From positions 248,001 to 312,000 of the forward strand of contig JAOWBW010000444.1 in assembly GCA_026119855.1 (NCBI GenBank): a stretch of 64,000 nucleotides of DNA. The letters are read 5' to 3'. Each line of letters opens with the position of its first letter. Positions within the stretch are counted from its first letter, which is position 1. This document shows, one piece after another, positions 43,589 to 55,724 of this stretch. The notes under the pieces are model-generated. The model worked only from the letters and a program-made list of their open reading frames with translations, made no database searches and had not been told where the DNA came from. The position numbers and the translations under genes were made by a program. This DNA is from Campanula takesimana. Taxonomy: Eukaryota; Streptophyta; Magnoliopsida; Asterales; Campanulaceae.

Positions 43589-45297
43589 TCTCTTCTCTTG
43601 TACCAAAATAGCTCCAATGCCAACTCCACTTGCATCGCACTCCACTTCAAACAACTTCTCAAAATCTGGTAGCGCCAAAATAGGAGTTAAACATAGTTTA
43701 CTTTTGATTTCATCAAACGCCTTTTGAGCACTTGAAGTCCACACAAATTCTCCCTTCTTCGTAAGCTCAGTGATTGGGGCAACAATAGAACTAAAATTCT
43801 GAATGAAACGCCGATAAAAAGATGCCAATCCATGGAAACTTCTAACCTCCATTGTTGATTTGGGAATAGGCCACGACTCAATAGCCTCAACTTTGGAAGG
43901 ATCCACACGAACTCCATCTCCAGAAACTATGTAACCAAGAAAGGTCACACTTGGCACCATAAACATTGCATTTTTCAAGTTTCCCATACAACTTATGCTC
44001 TCTCAACTTACCAAACACCTTTCTCAAATGCATAAGATGTTCCTCCATGTTCTTGCTGTATACAAGAATGTCATCCAAATAAACAACAACAAATAAATTA
44101 AGAAAAGTTTGGAGTACCTCATTCATAAGTCGCATGAATGAACTAGGAGTATTACACAACCCAAATGGCATAACAAGCCATTCATAAAGGCCTTGCTTCG
44201 GTTTGAATGCCGTCTTCCATTCATCCCCATCACGAATCTTCATTTGGTGATAACCAAATCTCAAATCAATCTTTGAGAAAACATGAGCTCCATGCAACTC
44301 ATCCAACATATCATCCAACCTCGGCATAGGAAAACGATAGTTGATAGTAATATTGTTGATAGCTCGGCTATCAACACACATGTGCCATGTTCCACACTTC
44401 TTTTTCACCAAAAGAACCGGTACAACATACGGACTTAGGCTCTCTCGAACATAACCACGATCAATCAGCTCTTGCACTTGCCTATACAACTCCTTACTTT
44501 CTTCGGGGTTACAACGATAGGCTGGTTTGTTGGGAAGTGTAGCACCAGGAATAAGATCAATTTGATGCTCAATTCCACGCTTTGGAGGTAAACAATGTGG
44601 TAACTCATCCGGGAACACATCACCATACTCCTCAAGCAACCTTTGTACCTGCAAGTCATCACTAGAGTCCATCCGAACAGTGGAGCTATCACAAACAAAC
44701 ATGGTATACAACTTATCTTCTGGTTCAACTTCCTCCATAAATTCCTTAGCACTAAAGAATAGTTTCTCTTGCTTTGGAATGTCCTTTCTTGGAGTTAAAG
44801 GCTTCAAGTTGTACTTCTCTTTACCCTTTAGAACAGAATAAATATTACTCTTCCCTTGATGCGACACATCTCGGTCAAACTGCCATGGCCTCCCAAGCAA
44901 CAAATGACAAGCTTTCATGGGAATTACATAACACCTCATCTTCATATGGGCCAACAGCAAAAGAAATGAGTGCTTGTTTTCTAACCTTAGTGCCACCATC
45001 ATCATTCAACCAATTCAGCGTATACGGATCAGGATGAGTAGTAGTAGGAAGCTTAAGTTTCTCCACCATTTCACTAGATGCAGCATTTGTAAATGAACCA
45101 CTATCAATAATAAAATTGCAAGTCTTACCACCGACCTTGCATCGAGAGTGAAAAATCTGGTTGCGTTGATTTTGCTCCTCCGAACCAGATTTGATGTGAA
45201 GGTTTCGCACCACAAGCATCTCCTTCTCACTAGGTGGACTCACATCATAATCAGCAACCTTTTCCTCCTCTTCATCGACCACAAAACTTGGTTCCAA
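43589..45297 (-). pseudogene. Gypsy N protease, reverse transcriptase and RNase H N-half
   Basis: Protease has NFIIDSGSFTNAASSEMVEK with Asp-Ser-Gly intact. The frame then shifts at DEVLC (about 44930) into HLLLGRPWQFDRDVSHQGKS. RT follows with PYVVPVLLVKKKCGTWHMCV, RLDDMLDELHGAHVFSKIDL and an intact YLDD (44070-44081). A 1-bp insertion near 43985 (aaatgcaatg versus aaatgcatg in copy X) shifts the frame before VTFLGYIVS. RNase H N-half (FEVECDASGVGIGAILVQEK) ends at the hAT-like insertion. The protease frameshift is identical in copy X. Confidence 0.9.
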
Positions 45298-45785
45298 CAG
45301 AACAAGATCTTGAAAAGTGAGTGTGCACTTTTGAGGGCACTCATTTGCAATGTGACCATAACCTTGACACTTATAACACCTCCTGAATTTAGGCTCTAAA
45401 ACAGTCTTACCCTTCTCCTTTGGCTCTTCCTTCTTGACCTCCTTCGAAGTAAATGGGCACTAGGCTTCAAAGGGCTGTTATAGATTTACTATATTCAGGT
45501 ACCGTAGTAGACTTCTTGCTCCTCTCTTGTTTCTCAAATTTGATAGCCAACTTGCAAACATCATCAAAAGTTGAATAAGTATGAACTTCCACCTTTTGGT
45601 GCAATTGGGGAGATAAACCTTTGATAAACCTTGCTATCTTCATCTCTTCCCTTTCTTCGAGATCACAAACAATCGTTAATTTCTCAAATTCATGAACATA
45701 TTCACTCACAGTAAGGTTTATTTGCTACAAGGAAGTGAGTTTTAAGTATTGCTCCTGCTCAAAATCCCTTGGTAAAAACCGCTTC
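45298..45785 (-). pseudogene. Gypsy N gag, C-terminal part with zinc knuckle
   Basis: SEYVHEFEKLTIVCDLEERE and FIKGLSPQLHQKVEVHTYST are capsid (retrotransposon gag) motifs. A stop after SITAL and a frameshift near 45470 follow, then an acidic/basic linker (KKEEPKEKGKTVLEPKFRR) and the knuckle CYKCQGYGHIANEC (C-x2-C-x4-H-x4-C, intact). The N-terminal half of gag lies at 55226-55661, beyond LINE H. Confidence 0.85.
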
Positions 45786-45801
45786 TTGAGATGTTTCTTC
45801 A

Positions 45802-46224
45802 GATTGATGCTCATTTGATAGCTTTGAGTAAAGCCGAGGCTAATCTCCTATCTAAACTTAAAGTGGAGGAGGAATATTGGAGCCAAAAAGCAAACATTTT
45901 CCATTCTTATGTGAGAAAAAAGAGACAAAAACTGCACCTTCATTGTATCAGAAATAGTAATGGTGATTGGATTCATTCTAAGGAAGAAATTCAAAAGGAG
46001 GCCGTGGCTTTTTACTCTAGTCAACTTCAAAAACCTCATGAGAACCCTTCTAATGATATTTTGGATGTAATTCCTACATTGATTATGGAGGAGGATAATG
46101 CTATGCTCACTGCTATTCCTTCTTTCGAAGAGATTAAAGCTACTATTTGGGCTATGAATGGTAAGAGTGCTGCTGGCCCGGATGGATTTAATGGGGAATT
46201 TTATCGACATTGCTGGCCTATTAT
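45802..46224 (+). pseudogene. LINE H ORF2, first part (linker and RT N-terminus)
   Basis: Open from the insertion boundary: KLKVEEEYWSQKANIFHSYV, RKKRQKLHLHCIRN, MLTAIPSFEEIKATIWAMNG, SAAGPDGFNGEFYRHCWPII. About 10 residues between KANI and FHSYV (SWLKDGDRNTK in relatives) are missing. Interrupted by LINE I at 46225; continues at 52299. Confidence 0.9.
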
Positions 46225-46269
46225 TATAGTATCTAGGGTTTTTGGCCTAGGAGCTTCGCGCCGGCAGCT

Positions 46270-47908
46270 ATGGCTGTTCCGGTGTCTTTTTTCCCGTCGT
46301 TGAATTCCAGTCCTCATAATCCCTACTATTCTCCTTCTTCACAACAATCCAAAGCAGCCGTCAACCCTAATGTGGCGGCTATTACAAACCCTAGTCCTCA
46401 AACTGATTTTGTATTGCCCCCTAATGTAGCGTCTATTGCTAATCCTTCATCTTTGGTTAATCCTTCGAATCAAGGGATTCCTGCTCAATCTAATGCGGTG
46501 CCTATTGCTAAAGTGCAGTCAAACCCTAATCCTTCTCCTAATACTTATGGGAACACTAAGTCTTTCGCTGGATTATTTGCTAATTCCGGGCCGATGGATG
46601 CAGCACTCCCCAATATTCCTACAGGTAATTATAAGGGTACACCCTCAATCAAACTGTCAAAGGAAATTCTGGATGTGTTTGCGAAACCTTTTAAATTTAC
46701 TCTTGTGGGCAAGTTCATGCATGGTAGGCCTACTATGGAGGATGCTCGTATTGCTTTTGCTAAATTCAATTTACAAGGTCAGTATTCATTGGGAAATCTG
46801 GATTCTCGTCATCTTCTTATTCAATTGTCTAATGAAGCTGATTTTCAAAGGTTGTTTATGAAAGAAGTTTGGTATGTCTCCCATTATCCTATGCGTACCT
46901 TGGCGTGGTCACCTTCTTGGAGGCCTGAACAAGAATCTCCAATTGTTCCTGTGGGTGGGGATGCCGGGTCTTCCTGTTCATCTAATCAATAAACCTTTTT
47001 TGTTCTCGGCCGCTCAAATGATTGGTTCTCCTCTATCGCTTGATAAGGCTACAATAGAACTTTCTCGTCCTAGTATTGCTAAGGTATTGATTCAAGTTGA
47101 CGTGTCTAAGAAACTGCCTCATGAAATCTTTGTTGATTGTGGTGATGTTATTCCAAGCTTTTACCAAAAAGTGGTTTATGACAATCTTCCACAATATTGT
47201 AAGCATTGTTGGATGTTTGGGCATGATGTTAGTCAATGTAAAAAGGCGAACCCTCATTTAAATGTACACAGCAAGAAACCCAATGATAAGGTTGCCAAGG
47301 GAATCAAGGCTAAAGTTGATGAAGATAAAAATAAAGGGGACAAAAATTTTCAACCTTCAAGTAGTGGTGAGAAGGTGAATGAAACTGTTATAGAATCTGA
47401 ATGTGTTGGTGATGCAAAACAGGGAACCACTTTAGGTAATTCTGGGGTTGTTCCTAAGATTGCTAAAAGAGGCCAAAAGCTTCCAGAGGTGGTGAATGCA
47501 GCTCTTAAAAAAGCGTGTGCTGTTGTGATAAACAAAGGTAATGAAGGTGGGATGCCTACAACGCTAGCTGAAGACCCCATTAGTGAAGGCATGGTTGAGG
47601 GTGTCAAGAATGATTCTCTTAACATTGTAATTCAAAATGTGGAAAAATTTAAAGGGCAAAATCCTACGGTCATAGTGGACGATTCTAATGAGTCTATCTC
47701 CACAGAGGCTAAGGAATTCTCAAATTCTGGGACTAACTTGGATGGATTGAACTTATCTCCTCGGGCTCCTAAATCAAATATGTTTGTCACGGACAATGCA
47801 GGTTCTACTCCTTTCACAACTAATTCCTCAAAGAATATTGATGCTGATGGATTTACTAAGGTGGTTTCTAGGAAACACCGAAGTAAATCATATTCCCCAC
47901 CTTCTTAA
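46270..47908 (+). pseudogene. LINE I ORF1, one frameshift
   Basis: MAVPVSFFPSLNSSPHNPYY start, then a Pro/Asn/Ser-rich N-terminus. DUF4283 follows (LSKEILDVFAKPFKFTLVGK, HGRPTMEDARIAFAK, NEADFQRLFMKEVWYV). A 1-bp loss near 46952 shifts the frame between ESPIVPV and WVGMPGLPVH. After it come RPSIAKVLIQVDVSKKLP, knuckle CKHCWMFGHDVSQCKK (C-C-H-C intact), a Lys-rich linker, IAKRGQKLPEVVNAALKKAC and the C-terminal GLNLSPRAPKSN motif, to TAA at 47906. Apart from the single-base loss the reading is clean over about 546 codons. It presumably bound element RNA. Confidence 0.9.
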
Positions 47909-47948
47909 TCACTTTAGTGGTTTCTTTTATTCATCTTTTTATGTTTAA

Positions 47949-50900
47949 ATGGTAGCATTATTATCATGGAATGTGCGTGGCATGGGTAATAGGGCCACTT
48001 TCAGAAGAGTTAAACGATTGTTCAGGTTGCATGGGGCTTCTGTTATTGCAATTTCTGAACCTAAGTTATCTCCGATGCATGTTGTTCCTATTCAAAGGAA
48101 ATTGGGTTGTGTTGGTAGTGCTTACAATTGTAATAGTAAAATTTGGTTTTTCTGGAAACATGGCTTTGATTGCCACGTGTTTCATGACTCCAGTCAAGAG
48201 TTAACGTTACAAGTGTCTCATGCTGCTTGGGATTCTTCTATCCAGATAACGGTGGTATATGCAAGCTGTGACCGTTATCATCGTCGGGAGCTTTGGGATA
48301 ATTTAATGGAGCTGAGTTTGTGTACTAATCCTTGGCTTGTTACGGGGGACTTTAATTGTGTTCTTGATCAATCGGAAAAAAAGGGAGGCAAACCTATTCG
48401 TAATAAGGTAGTGGCTGAATTCTCGGATATGATGCAATTTTCTGGATTAATTGATGCAGGATATATTGGAAATAAATTCACTTGGGTTGATAAACCAAGA
48501 GGAAGGCCTATTATTTATCAACGTTTGAACAGAGCTCTATATAATAATACTTGGGCAGAAAAGTTTCACCTTACTTCGGTTCAACATTTAAACCGGACCT
48601 GCTCTGATCATGCTCCGCTTGTTGTTCAGGTTAAAGTAGCAGCTGATATGACGAGAGGTGCTTTTCGATTTCTTAATGTATATCTGAAGCATTCTTCGTT
48701 TATTCCTATGGTCCAACAGTCTTGGCGTGAATCTGTGGATGGAAGGCCGATGGTTAAATTTGCTAAGAAGCTTGCCCGGTTACAAAAGGTTATTGCTGTT
48801 TGGAATAAAGAGGTGTTTGGGAGAGTGGATGTGAATGTTAAATTGGCTGAATAAGATGTGTTTCATAAGGAGGATAATTTTCAGAATAATCCTACCGAGT
48901 CTAATACAACAGCCCTTAACTTAGCTCAAGCAAATCTGCTAGCGCATTTAAAGAATGAGGAAGATTTTTGGCAGCAAAAGGCTAATATTTCATGGTAAAA
49001 TGATGGAGACCGAAACACGAAGTTTTTTCATTCGTATGTTCGAAAGAAGAGACAGAAATTATATATTCATAGAATTCGGGGATCGGATGGGCAGTGGCTT
49101 AGTTCCAAAGCTGACATTCAACATGAAGCGGTTCCTTTCTTTTCTGATCAGCTGCAAAGCCCTCATGATAACCCTAATGATGATATTCTTGAGGTTATTC
49201 CGAGAATAATTACAAATGATGATAATGAGATGCTTACCGCTGCTCCATCTTTGGATGACATAAAGAATGTTATTTGGTTAATGAATGGTCAAAGTGCAGC
49301 CGGCCCAGATGGTTATACGGGGGAGTTCTATAAACAATGTTGGGATATCATTAAAAAGGATTTCTTTAATGCGATTTTGGAATTCTTTTCAGGTTTTCCC
49401 ATGCCTCGGAGTTGGACCTCTACTCTTATTGTGCTGCTACCTAAAGTCGATGCTCCTACCATGTTTTCTCAAATGCAGCCTATTAGTCTTTGCAATTTTT
49501 CAAATAAAGTGATTACCAAGCTGCTCACTTGTCGACTTTCTCATATCCTTCCTAGAATTATCTCTCCGCAACAAAGTGGCTTTGTCCAAGGTAGATTGAT
49601 CCATGAAAATATTTTGTTGGCTCAAGAACTTATGCACTCTATTAAAAAGAAGGTTTGGGGTTCTAATGTGAGTCTTAAGCTGGACATGGCTAAGGCTTTT
49701 GATCGCATCTCTTGGCTCGCTTTAATCAAAGTTCTAAGGAAGTTTGGATTTTCGGAAGCTTGGAATGATTTGATATATCGCTGCATTTCGTCTTGTTGGT
49801 TTTTGGTGCTCGTTAATGGAGAGAGTTCGGAGTTTTTCCATTCTTCTCGGGGGCTACGCCAAGGAGATCCTATTTCTCCTACGCTTTTCATTATAGCAGC
49901 TGAGGTTCTAAGTAGGGGGTTAAACTTATTGCATACAGATTTTCCTCAATATCGATATCGAGCACATATTCATACTCCTATGGTTTCTCACCTTGCGTAC
50001 GCGGATGATATTATTATCTTCTATAATGGTGCAAAAGATTCTCTTGACGCTCACATGCGATGCTTACAATGGTATCAAGCATTCTCAGGGTAACTTGTGA
50101 ATACGGGAAAGTCTTGTTTTATTTCAGAAATAGGAGATGGAAATAGAGATGCTATTATTTCGGAAGCAACTGGTTTTATTAAACAGCCCCTTCCTATTAC
50201 CTATCTTGGATGTCCGCTCTATGTTGGGAGAAAGAGGATTGCGTTATTTGATCATGTTCTTCAAAAGATGGCTGATCGTCTAACCACTTGGCAAGGTAAA
50301 ATTCTTTCATTTGGAGCAAAGTTGACTCTTATTAAAACTTGTCTCCAAGCTATTCCTCTCTACTATATCTCTTTACTTGAGCCTCCTAAAGGAGTTATTA
50401 ATTCCATGTACCGGCTGATTTCTAATTTTTTTTGGGTGCAATGATGAGGGGCAAAAGAAATGCCATTGGGTTAGAAAAGAATTAATGTTTCTTCCTACTT
50501 TGGAGGGAGGATTGGGTCTTCGTCATTTTAAGGATATATCTACGGCTTTTGCTATGAAATTGTGGTGGCGATTCCGTGGCACCTCGACTCTATGGTCTGA
50601 TTTCTTGCGAGATAAGTATTGTTTCGGCACACACCCTATGGATGCGAATGCTCCTTCTTCTGCATCTCACATTTGGCGAAGAATGTTGCAGGCTAAAGTT
50701 CTTGTAGAGGATAATATGGCGTGGAGGGTTGGTAGGGGAGATATTTCAGTCCATGAAAAATGGGTTGAAGGTCCCCGTCTTCATCTCCCGGGAAATCATG
50801 TTGAGATTTCTTCCTTATTCGTTGATGGGCTTATTCGAACTGATTTTGTTCATCTTGCGTTTGGTTCACAGCTTTTATCCTTGATACAACATCATCGGGT

Positions 50901-52068
50901 TACTATTTCTAATGTTCCTGATGCCCTTTATTGGCTTCCATCGACAAAAGGGCAGTTTTCTATATCGTTGGCTTGGCAGATTTGTAGGGAGAAGCATGCA
51001 GAGAATGTGATTTTTGAATATTGTTGGCATATTCATATACCTCTTAAAGTTTCAATCTTCCTATGGAGGCTTTTACATAATGGTCTTCCAACTGATATGG
51101 CCATTCAATCAAGGGGAGTTCCTATTGCTTCGTCTTGTGTTTGCTGCTCTAAACATTCTATTGAGGATGAAAAACATTTATTTGTTGATAGTGAAGTGGC
51201 GGGTGAAGTGTGGTCTTTCTTTGCTAAAATGCTTGGGGTTTCGGCTCATCTAAATGGAATTCGGTCTATTCTATTTTATTGGTGGTTTGGTAAACCGAAA
51301 GGCACAAATTCAGGTATTTTATGGCTTTGTCGTATCCTTCCTTGTTTCATTTTATGGGAAGTATGGAAATCTCAAAATAAGGCCAAATTTGAGAACAGTC
51401 ACATGAGCTACAGGGCTGTTATTGGAGCTGTTATAAAACAGACTTCGGACGTTGTTAAGGCTTTCAATCTGAGTTTTCCGAGGTCTACTTTGGAAAATCA
51501 GATTTTTGAATGTTTTAAAATGCCTTTGGCTTCTCATTTTACTCGCCAATTAAGGTTAGTCCTTTGGAAAGCCCCTTCTCTTGAATTGTTAAAGCTTAAC
51601 ACGGATGGAGCATCAAAAGGAAATCCGGGAATTATATCGGGTGGTGGTATTTTTAGAAAACGGAATGGTGATATTCTGTTTGCCTTTTCTAACTTTTATG
51701 GGTACGGTTCAAACATGGTTGCTGAAGCTAAAGCTGTCTTAGATGGTCTTGGGTATGCGCATCGTTTCGGGATCACCAATCTTTGGCTCGAAATTGACTC
51801 CAAAATCCTGTTGAATGTGTTGATTCATTAATACCATATTCCTTGGAGTATATGGTATGAGGTCCAGCAAATCAAAAATCTTTTGAATGTAATTGGGGTT
51901 CGAGTTACTCATATCTTCCGAGAAGGCAATAAGGTTGCTGATGGTTTAGCTAATGTGGCTGCATTCTCTAAAGCATCGACGGTTTATTACTCATTTAATT
52001 CTTTACCTCATAGCTGTAAAGGTCCTTACAAGTTAGATAAAGCGGCTATCTCTTATATTAGAATCTAA
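47949..52068 (+). pseudogene. LINE I ORF2, full length with four stops and one frameshift
   Basis: Endonuclease: MVALLSWNVRGMGNRATFRR, ISEPKL, GDFNCVLDQ, CSDHAPL (all key residues present). Stops: TAA 48852, TAA about 48997, TAA 50091 (SG-stop-LVNTGK; CAA expected), TAA 51829 (GAA expected). One extra G near 50437 (tttgggtgc) shifts the frame. RT motifs: SAAGPDGYTGEFYKQCWDII, SGFVQGRLIHEN, LRQGDPISPTLF, YADD intact (49998-50009). zf-RVT: SCVCCSKHSIED. RNase H: NTDGASKGNPG, AEAKAVLDG, EIDSKIL, REGNKVADGLAN. About 1,370 codons. Confidence 0.93.
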
Positions 52069-52298
52069 GTTTCTTATGGCTAGACTTTTGTATAGGCTTT
52101 TTTTAATGCGTTGTAGGCTCCCCTCCCTTTATTGTAGAGGCTCTTACAATTTGTGTAAGACCTCCCCCCTTGACTTTTATTTTTGGTGGTTGAGGTTGTC
52201 ATGTCCCCCGCCATGCTTTGTAATTTTCTTTATCATTAATGAAACCTAGGGAGGTACCTCCCTCCTTTCGCCGAAAAAAAAAATTGCTGGCCTATTAT

Positions 52299-54974
52299 AC
52301 ATTCTGACCTTGTTTGAGCTATTTTTGAGTTTTTCTCGGGCTTTGAGATGCCTCGAAGCTGGACGAGCACTCTTATTGTTACAATCCCCAAGGTAAATGC
52401 TCCTACCACTTTTTCTGATTTACGTCCTATTAGCCTCTGCAATTTTTCGAATAAAGTATTCTTCCCCGTATCATTTCTCCTCAGCAAAGTGGTTTTGTTA
52501 AAGGTAGAATGATCCATGAGAATGTTCTTCTTGCTCAAGAGCTTATGCAATCTATTAAAAAGAAAGTGTGGGGTACCAATGTGAGCTTAAAGCTGGATAT
52601 GGCTAAGGCATATGACCATATTTCCTGGTTTGCGTTGATAAAAGTCATGAGGAAATTTGGCTTTAATGAGGTATGGAATGATATGATTTTCCGTAGCATT
52701 TCGTCTTGCTGGTTTTCTATCCTTGTAAATGGCGAAAGTTGTGGTTTTTTCCCCTCAACTAGAGGTCTACGGCAAGGGGATCCAATTTCTCCTATCCTTT
52801 TTATCATTGCGGCAGAGGTTCTTAGTAGAGGTCTCAATACTCTTCATTCTGAGAATCCTCATTACAGATTTAGAGCTCATATGCACACTCCTTTGGTTTC
52901 TCACTTGTCATATGCTGATGATATTATAATTTTTTGTAATGGCTCTAAAGATTCCCTTGAGGCTCATATGAGATGCTTAAGTTGGTATCAGAATTTTTCG
53001 GGGCAGCTTGTGAGTGTAGCTAAATCATGCTTTGTGACTGGAGTCCATAATGACGAAAGAGATTTGATTATTTCCGAAGTTACAGGTTTCCAAAAAAGGA
53101 GCTTCCTATCACTTACTTGGGGTGTCCAATTTATGTTGTCGAAAAAAGATGTCTTTTTTTAATGGTGTCCTTCAAAAAATGAAGGATAGATTGGCTACTT
53201 GGCAAGGGAAGCTTCTTTCCTATGGCGCTAAACTTACTCTTATCAAAACCTGTCTTCAAGCCATTCCTCTTTACTACATCTCTCTTTTTGAGCCTCCTAA
53301 GGGTACTTTCAAGGCCATGTCTCGGTTGATTGCTAATTTCTTTTGGTGTGCCATGGATGGATCTAATAAATGTCATTGGGTTTCTCATGCTAAGATGTTT
53401 TACCCTACGGATGAAGGAGGCCTGGCCTTAGACGGTTTGAAGATGTCTCTAAAGCCTTGGCAATGAAGCTTTGGTGGAGATTTAGAGGCACGAATTCCTT
53501 ATGGACTGATTTTCTCATGGCTAAATATTGCTATGGAACTCATCCAATGGATGCCACTATCCCTTCTTTTTCCTCGCATGTTTGGTCTCGTATGGTTAAC
53601 TCCAAGGATGTTGTTGAGCAGCATATTAGATGGCGTGTAGGTTGTGGGACATTTCTATTCATAAAAGGTGGTTAGAGGAAGATCTCCACCTTCCCGGAAG
53701 TCACATGGAAGTCTCTTATCTCTTTCATGAAGGACAGCCCCGATCTGATTTTATTCAAAACGCCTATGGACCTCATCTACTCAAATGCATTCAAGATCAG
53801 AGCATTCGAATCATTGATACCCCGGATCATCTTTTTTGGTCTCCTTCTTCGTCAGGTCGGTTTACTCTCTCCACGGCATGGGAAATTTGCAGGAACAAAA
53901 AGAATAAAAGTAGGGTTTTTGAGCTTTGTTGGCATTCCAATATTCCTATTAAGATTTCTGTTTTTCTTTGGCGTGTTCTTCATAATGGGGTTCCTACAGA
54001 TTTGGCTGTTCAAAAGAGGGGTATTCACATAGCTTCATCTTGTGTTTGCTGCCAAAATCCTGCTATGGAAGATAATTGTCATTTGTTCGCTCATAGTGAC
54101 ATTGTCGTGGCTATCTGGTCTCATTTCTCTCAACTGATGGGTGTTCGTCTTTGTCATTATTCTCTCCATTCTATTCTCATGAGTTGGTGGCTATACAAAC
54201 CATAAAATATTGGAAAGGGTTTCATGTGGGTTGCTAGAATTCTCCCAGCTATTGTTACTTGGGAAATCTGGAAAAGTAGGAACAAAGCTAAGTTTGAAGA
54301 CTCTTCTATGACTCCTACCTCGATTTTTCATTCCATTTACAAGAAAATTGAAGGTCTTTACAAAGCTTTTCAGCCTATTTTTTCTGACTCTCCAATGGAT
54401 CTTCATCTCCTATCGGTTTTCCATTTCACTCCTATCTCTCTTCCTCGTAAACGGATTAGAATGGTTGTTTGGAAGGCGCCAATTATTGATCAAATAAAGT
54501 TGAATGCTGATGGTGCGTCTAAGGATAATCCGGGGCCTATGTCGGGTGGAGGCATTTTCAGAAATTATAAAGGTGAGATGTTGTTTGCGTATTCCAGATT
54601 TTATGGCAAGGGATCCAATATGATGGCAGAAGCTAAGGCTGCCATTGATGGTATTTCTTATGCTTTCTCCTTTGGCATGACTAATCTTTGGCTTGAGATT
54701 GACTCTGAAGTTCTCCTTAAGATCCTCATTGAAGAATATCACATCCCTTGGCAGATTTGGTATGAAGTTCAGGTTATTAAACGTTTTATGAGTCTGATTC
54801 ATATAAAAAATCTGTCATGTTCTTAGGGAAGGTAATCAAGTGGCGGATAGTCTTGCTAATTTTGCGGTACGTACTCGTCAGGACTCCTATTTCTACTCTT
54901 CTGGTGATCTCCCTCACTTTTGTAAGGGGGCTTACACTTTGGATCGTGCTTTTACTCCTTATATTAGGCGATAG
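52299..54974 (+). pseudogene. LINE H ORF2, second part (RT to RNase H)
   Basis: RT continues. About 30-45 bp is missing near 52460 (between FSNKV and LPRIISPQQ). Then KLDMAKAYDHISWFALIKVM, LRQGDPISPILF and an intact YADD (52911-52922). Frameshifts lie near 53095, 53430 and 53640; TAA at 54203; another frameshift near 54808. zf-RVT: SCVCCQNPAMED. RNase H: NADGASKDNPG (Gly-to-Asp change), AEAKAAIDG, EIDSEVL, then REGNQVADSLAN after the last shift. Ends YIRR with TAG at 54972. Confidence 0.88.
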
Positions 54975-55225
54975 TTTTGTATTATGGCTAGACTTTTGTA
55001 TAGATTGCTTTCCTCTTTTAATAGTCATCCCTCCATATATTGTAGAGGATCTTACACCATGTGTAAGGCCTCCCCCCTAGTATTTTCTTTCAGGTGGTTA
55101 AGGCCATCATGTCCCCCACCTTGCTTGTATCTTTTCTTATTTATTTATTATCAATAAAATCTAGGGAGTACCGTCTCCTTTCGCCGCAAAAAAATAAAAA
55201 ATAAAAAAATTGAGATGTTTCTTCA

Positions 55226-55661
55226 ACTTCTCCCAAGTATCAATTCTTCTCTTACCCTCACGTCACCTCTGATTCTTCAAATTCTCGTACCACAAAGAAG
55301 CATGCTTTGTCAACTTGACGGTTTCCACTTTAAACTTCTTGTGTTCATCGAAATCTTTGTAGTAAAAAACACGCTCAATCTGCCTTAGCCAATCAAGAAA
55401 TGCCTCGGGATCCAAATCACCTTGAAATTCTGGAGCATCTAACTTTAACCCACGATCATCATCATATGTAGCACGATGTCTTGGTGGACTTCTTTAATTG
55501 TCAGAATTAGAACTATGTCGACTTCTTCTCCCTCTTGCATCACGAAGATTAATATCAATCAACTGACGCATCATTGCATCCATGCTCTCCACCGATGTAG
55601 TTAATGCCTCCAAACGACTCCACATCTCCGAATCATCACGAAAGATGTTGTTACCAGCCAT
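55226..55661 (-). pseudogene. Gypsy N gag, N-terminal part
   Basis: Start codon at 55661: MAGNNIFRDDSEMWSRLEAL, followed by an Arg/Ser-rich stretch and a TAA (NSDN-stop-RSPP). Then LKLDAPEFQGDLDPEAFLDW, IERVFYYKDFDEHKKFKVET and LTKHASLWYENLKNQR, with a TGA, and RRIDTWEKLKKHL up to the LINE H insertion. These are typical Ty3/gypsy gag motifs (F.G..DP..FLDW). The 46-bp gap from the PBS to the start codon is short. Confidence 0.87.
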
Positions 55662-55707
55662 TTCTATATCACGGACTAAACAACGCTAAGAAGGTTGTTT
55701 ATAACCG

Positions 55708-55724
55708 GGCTCTTGATACCAATT
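55708..55724 (-). promoter_or_regulatory. Primer binding site of gypsy N
   Basis: Directly after LTR-c on the minus strand: AATTGGTATCAAGAGCCC. This is close to the initiator Met tRNA complement used by many plant LTR elements (TGGTATCAGAGC), with one extra A. Confidence 0.75.

Larger units (their letters stand above)
46209..52298 (+). mobile_element. LINE I (46225-52282), full-length L1-type inside LINE H; 16-bp TSD
   Basis: ATTGCTGGCCTATTAT at 46209-46224 and 52283-52298. The element has a 45-bp 5'UTR (starting tatagtatctagggtttttg), ORF1 46270-47908, a 40-bp spacer, ORF2 47949-52068, a tail and poly(A) 52274-52282; 6,058 bp in total. The tail has the hairpin GAGG-CTCTTAC/GTAAGA-CCTC and terminal GGGAGGTACCTCCC. 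It is the deepest layer of the nest gypsy N > LINE H > LINE I. Confidence 0.96.
45786..55225 (+). mobile_element. LINE H (45802-55209), 5'-truncated, inside gypsy gag; 16-bp TSD
   Basis: TTGAGATGTTTCTTCA at 45786-45801 and 55210-55225 flanks the element. It starts inside ORF2 (linker before RT), is split by LINE I (46225-52282) and ends with a tail and A-rich end at about 55185-55209. Own length is about 3.3 kb. The tail has hairpin GAGG...CCTC and the shorter terminal stem GGAG-TACCGT-CTCC. It was inserted opposite to gypsy N gag. Confidence 0.95.

Noticed and set aside
55708..55724. tRNA gene fragment
   Set aside because: Matches only the tRNA 3' end complement, as expected for a primer binding site next to an LTR.
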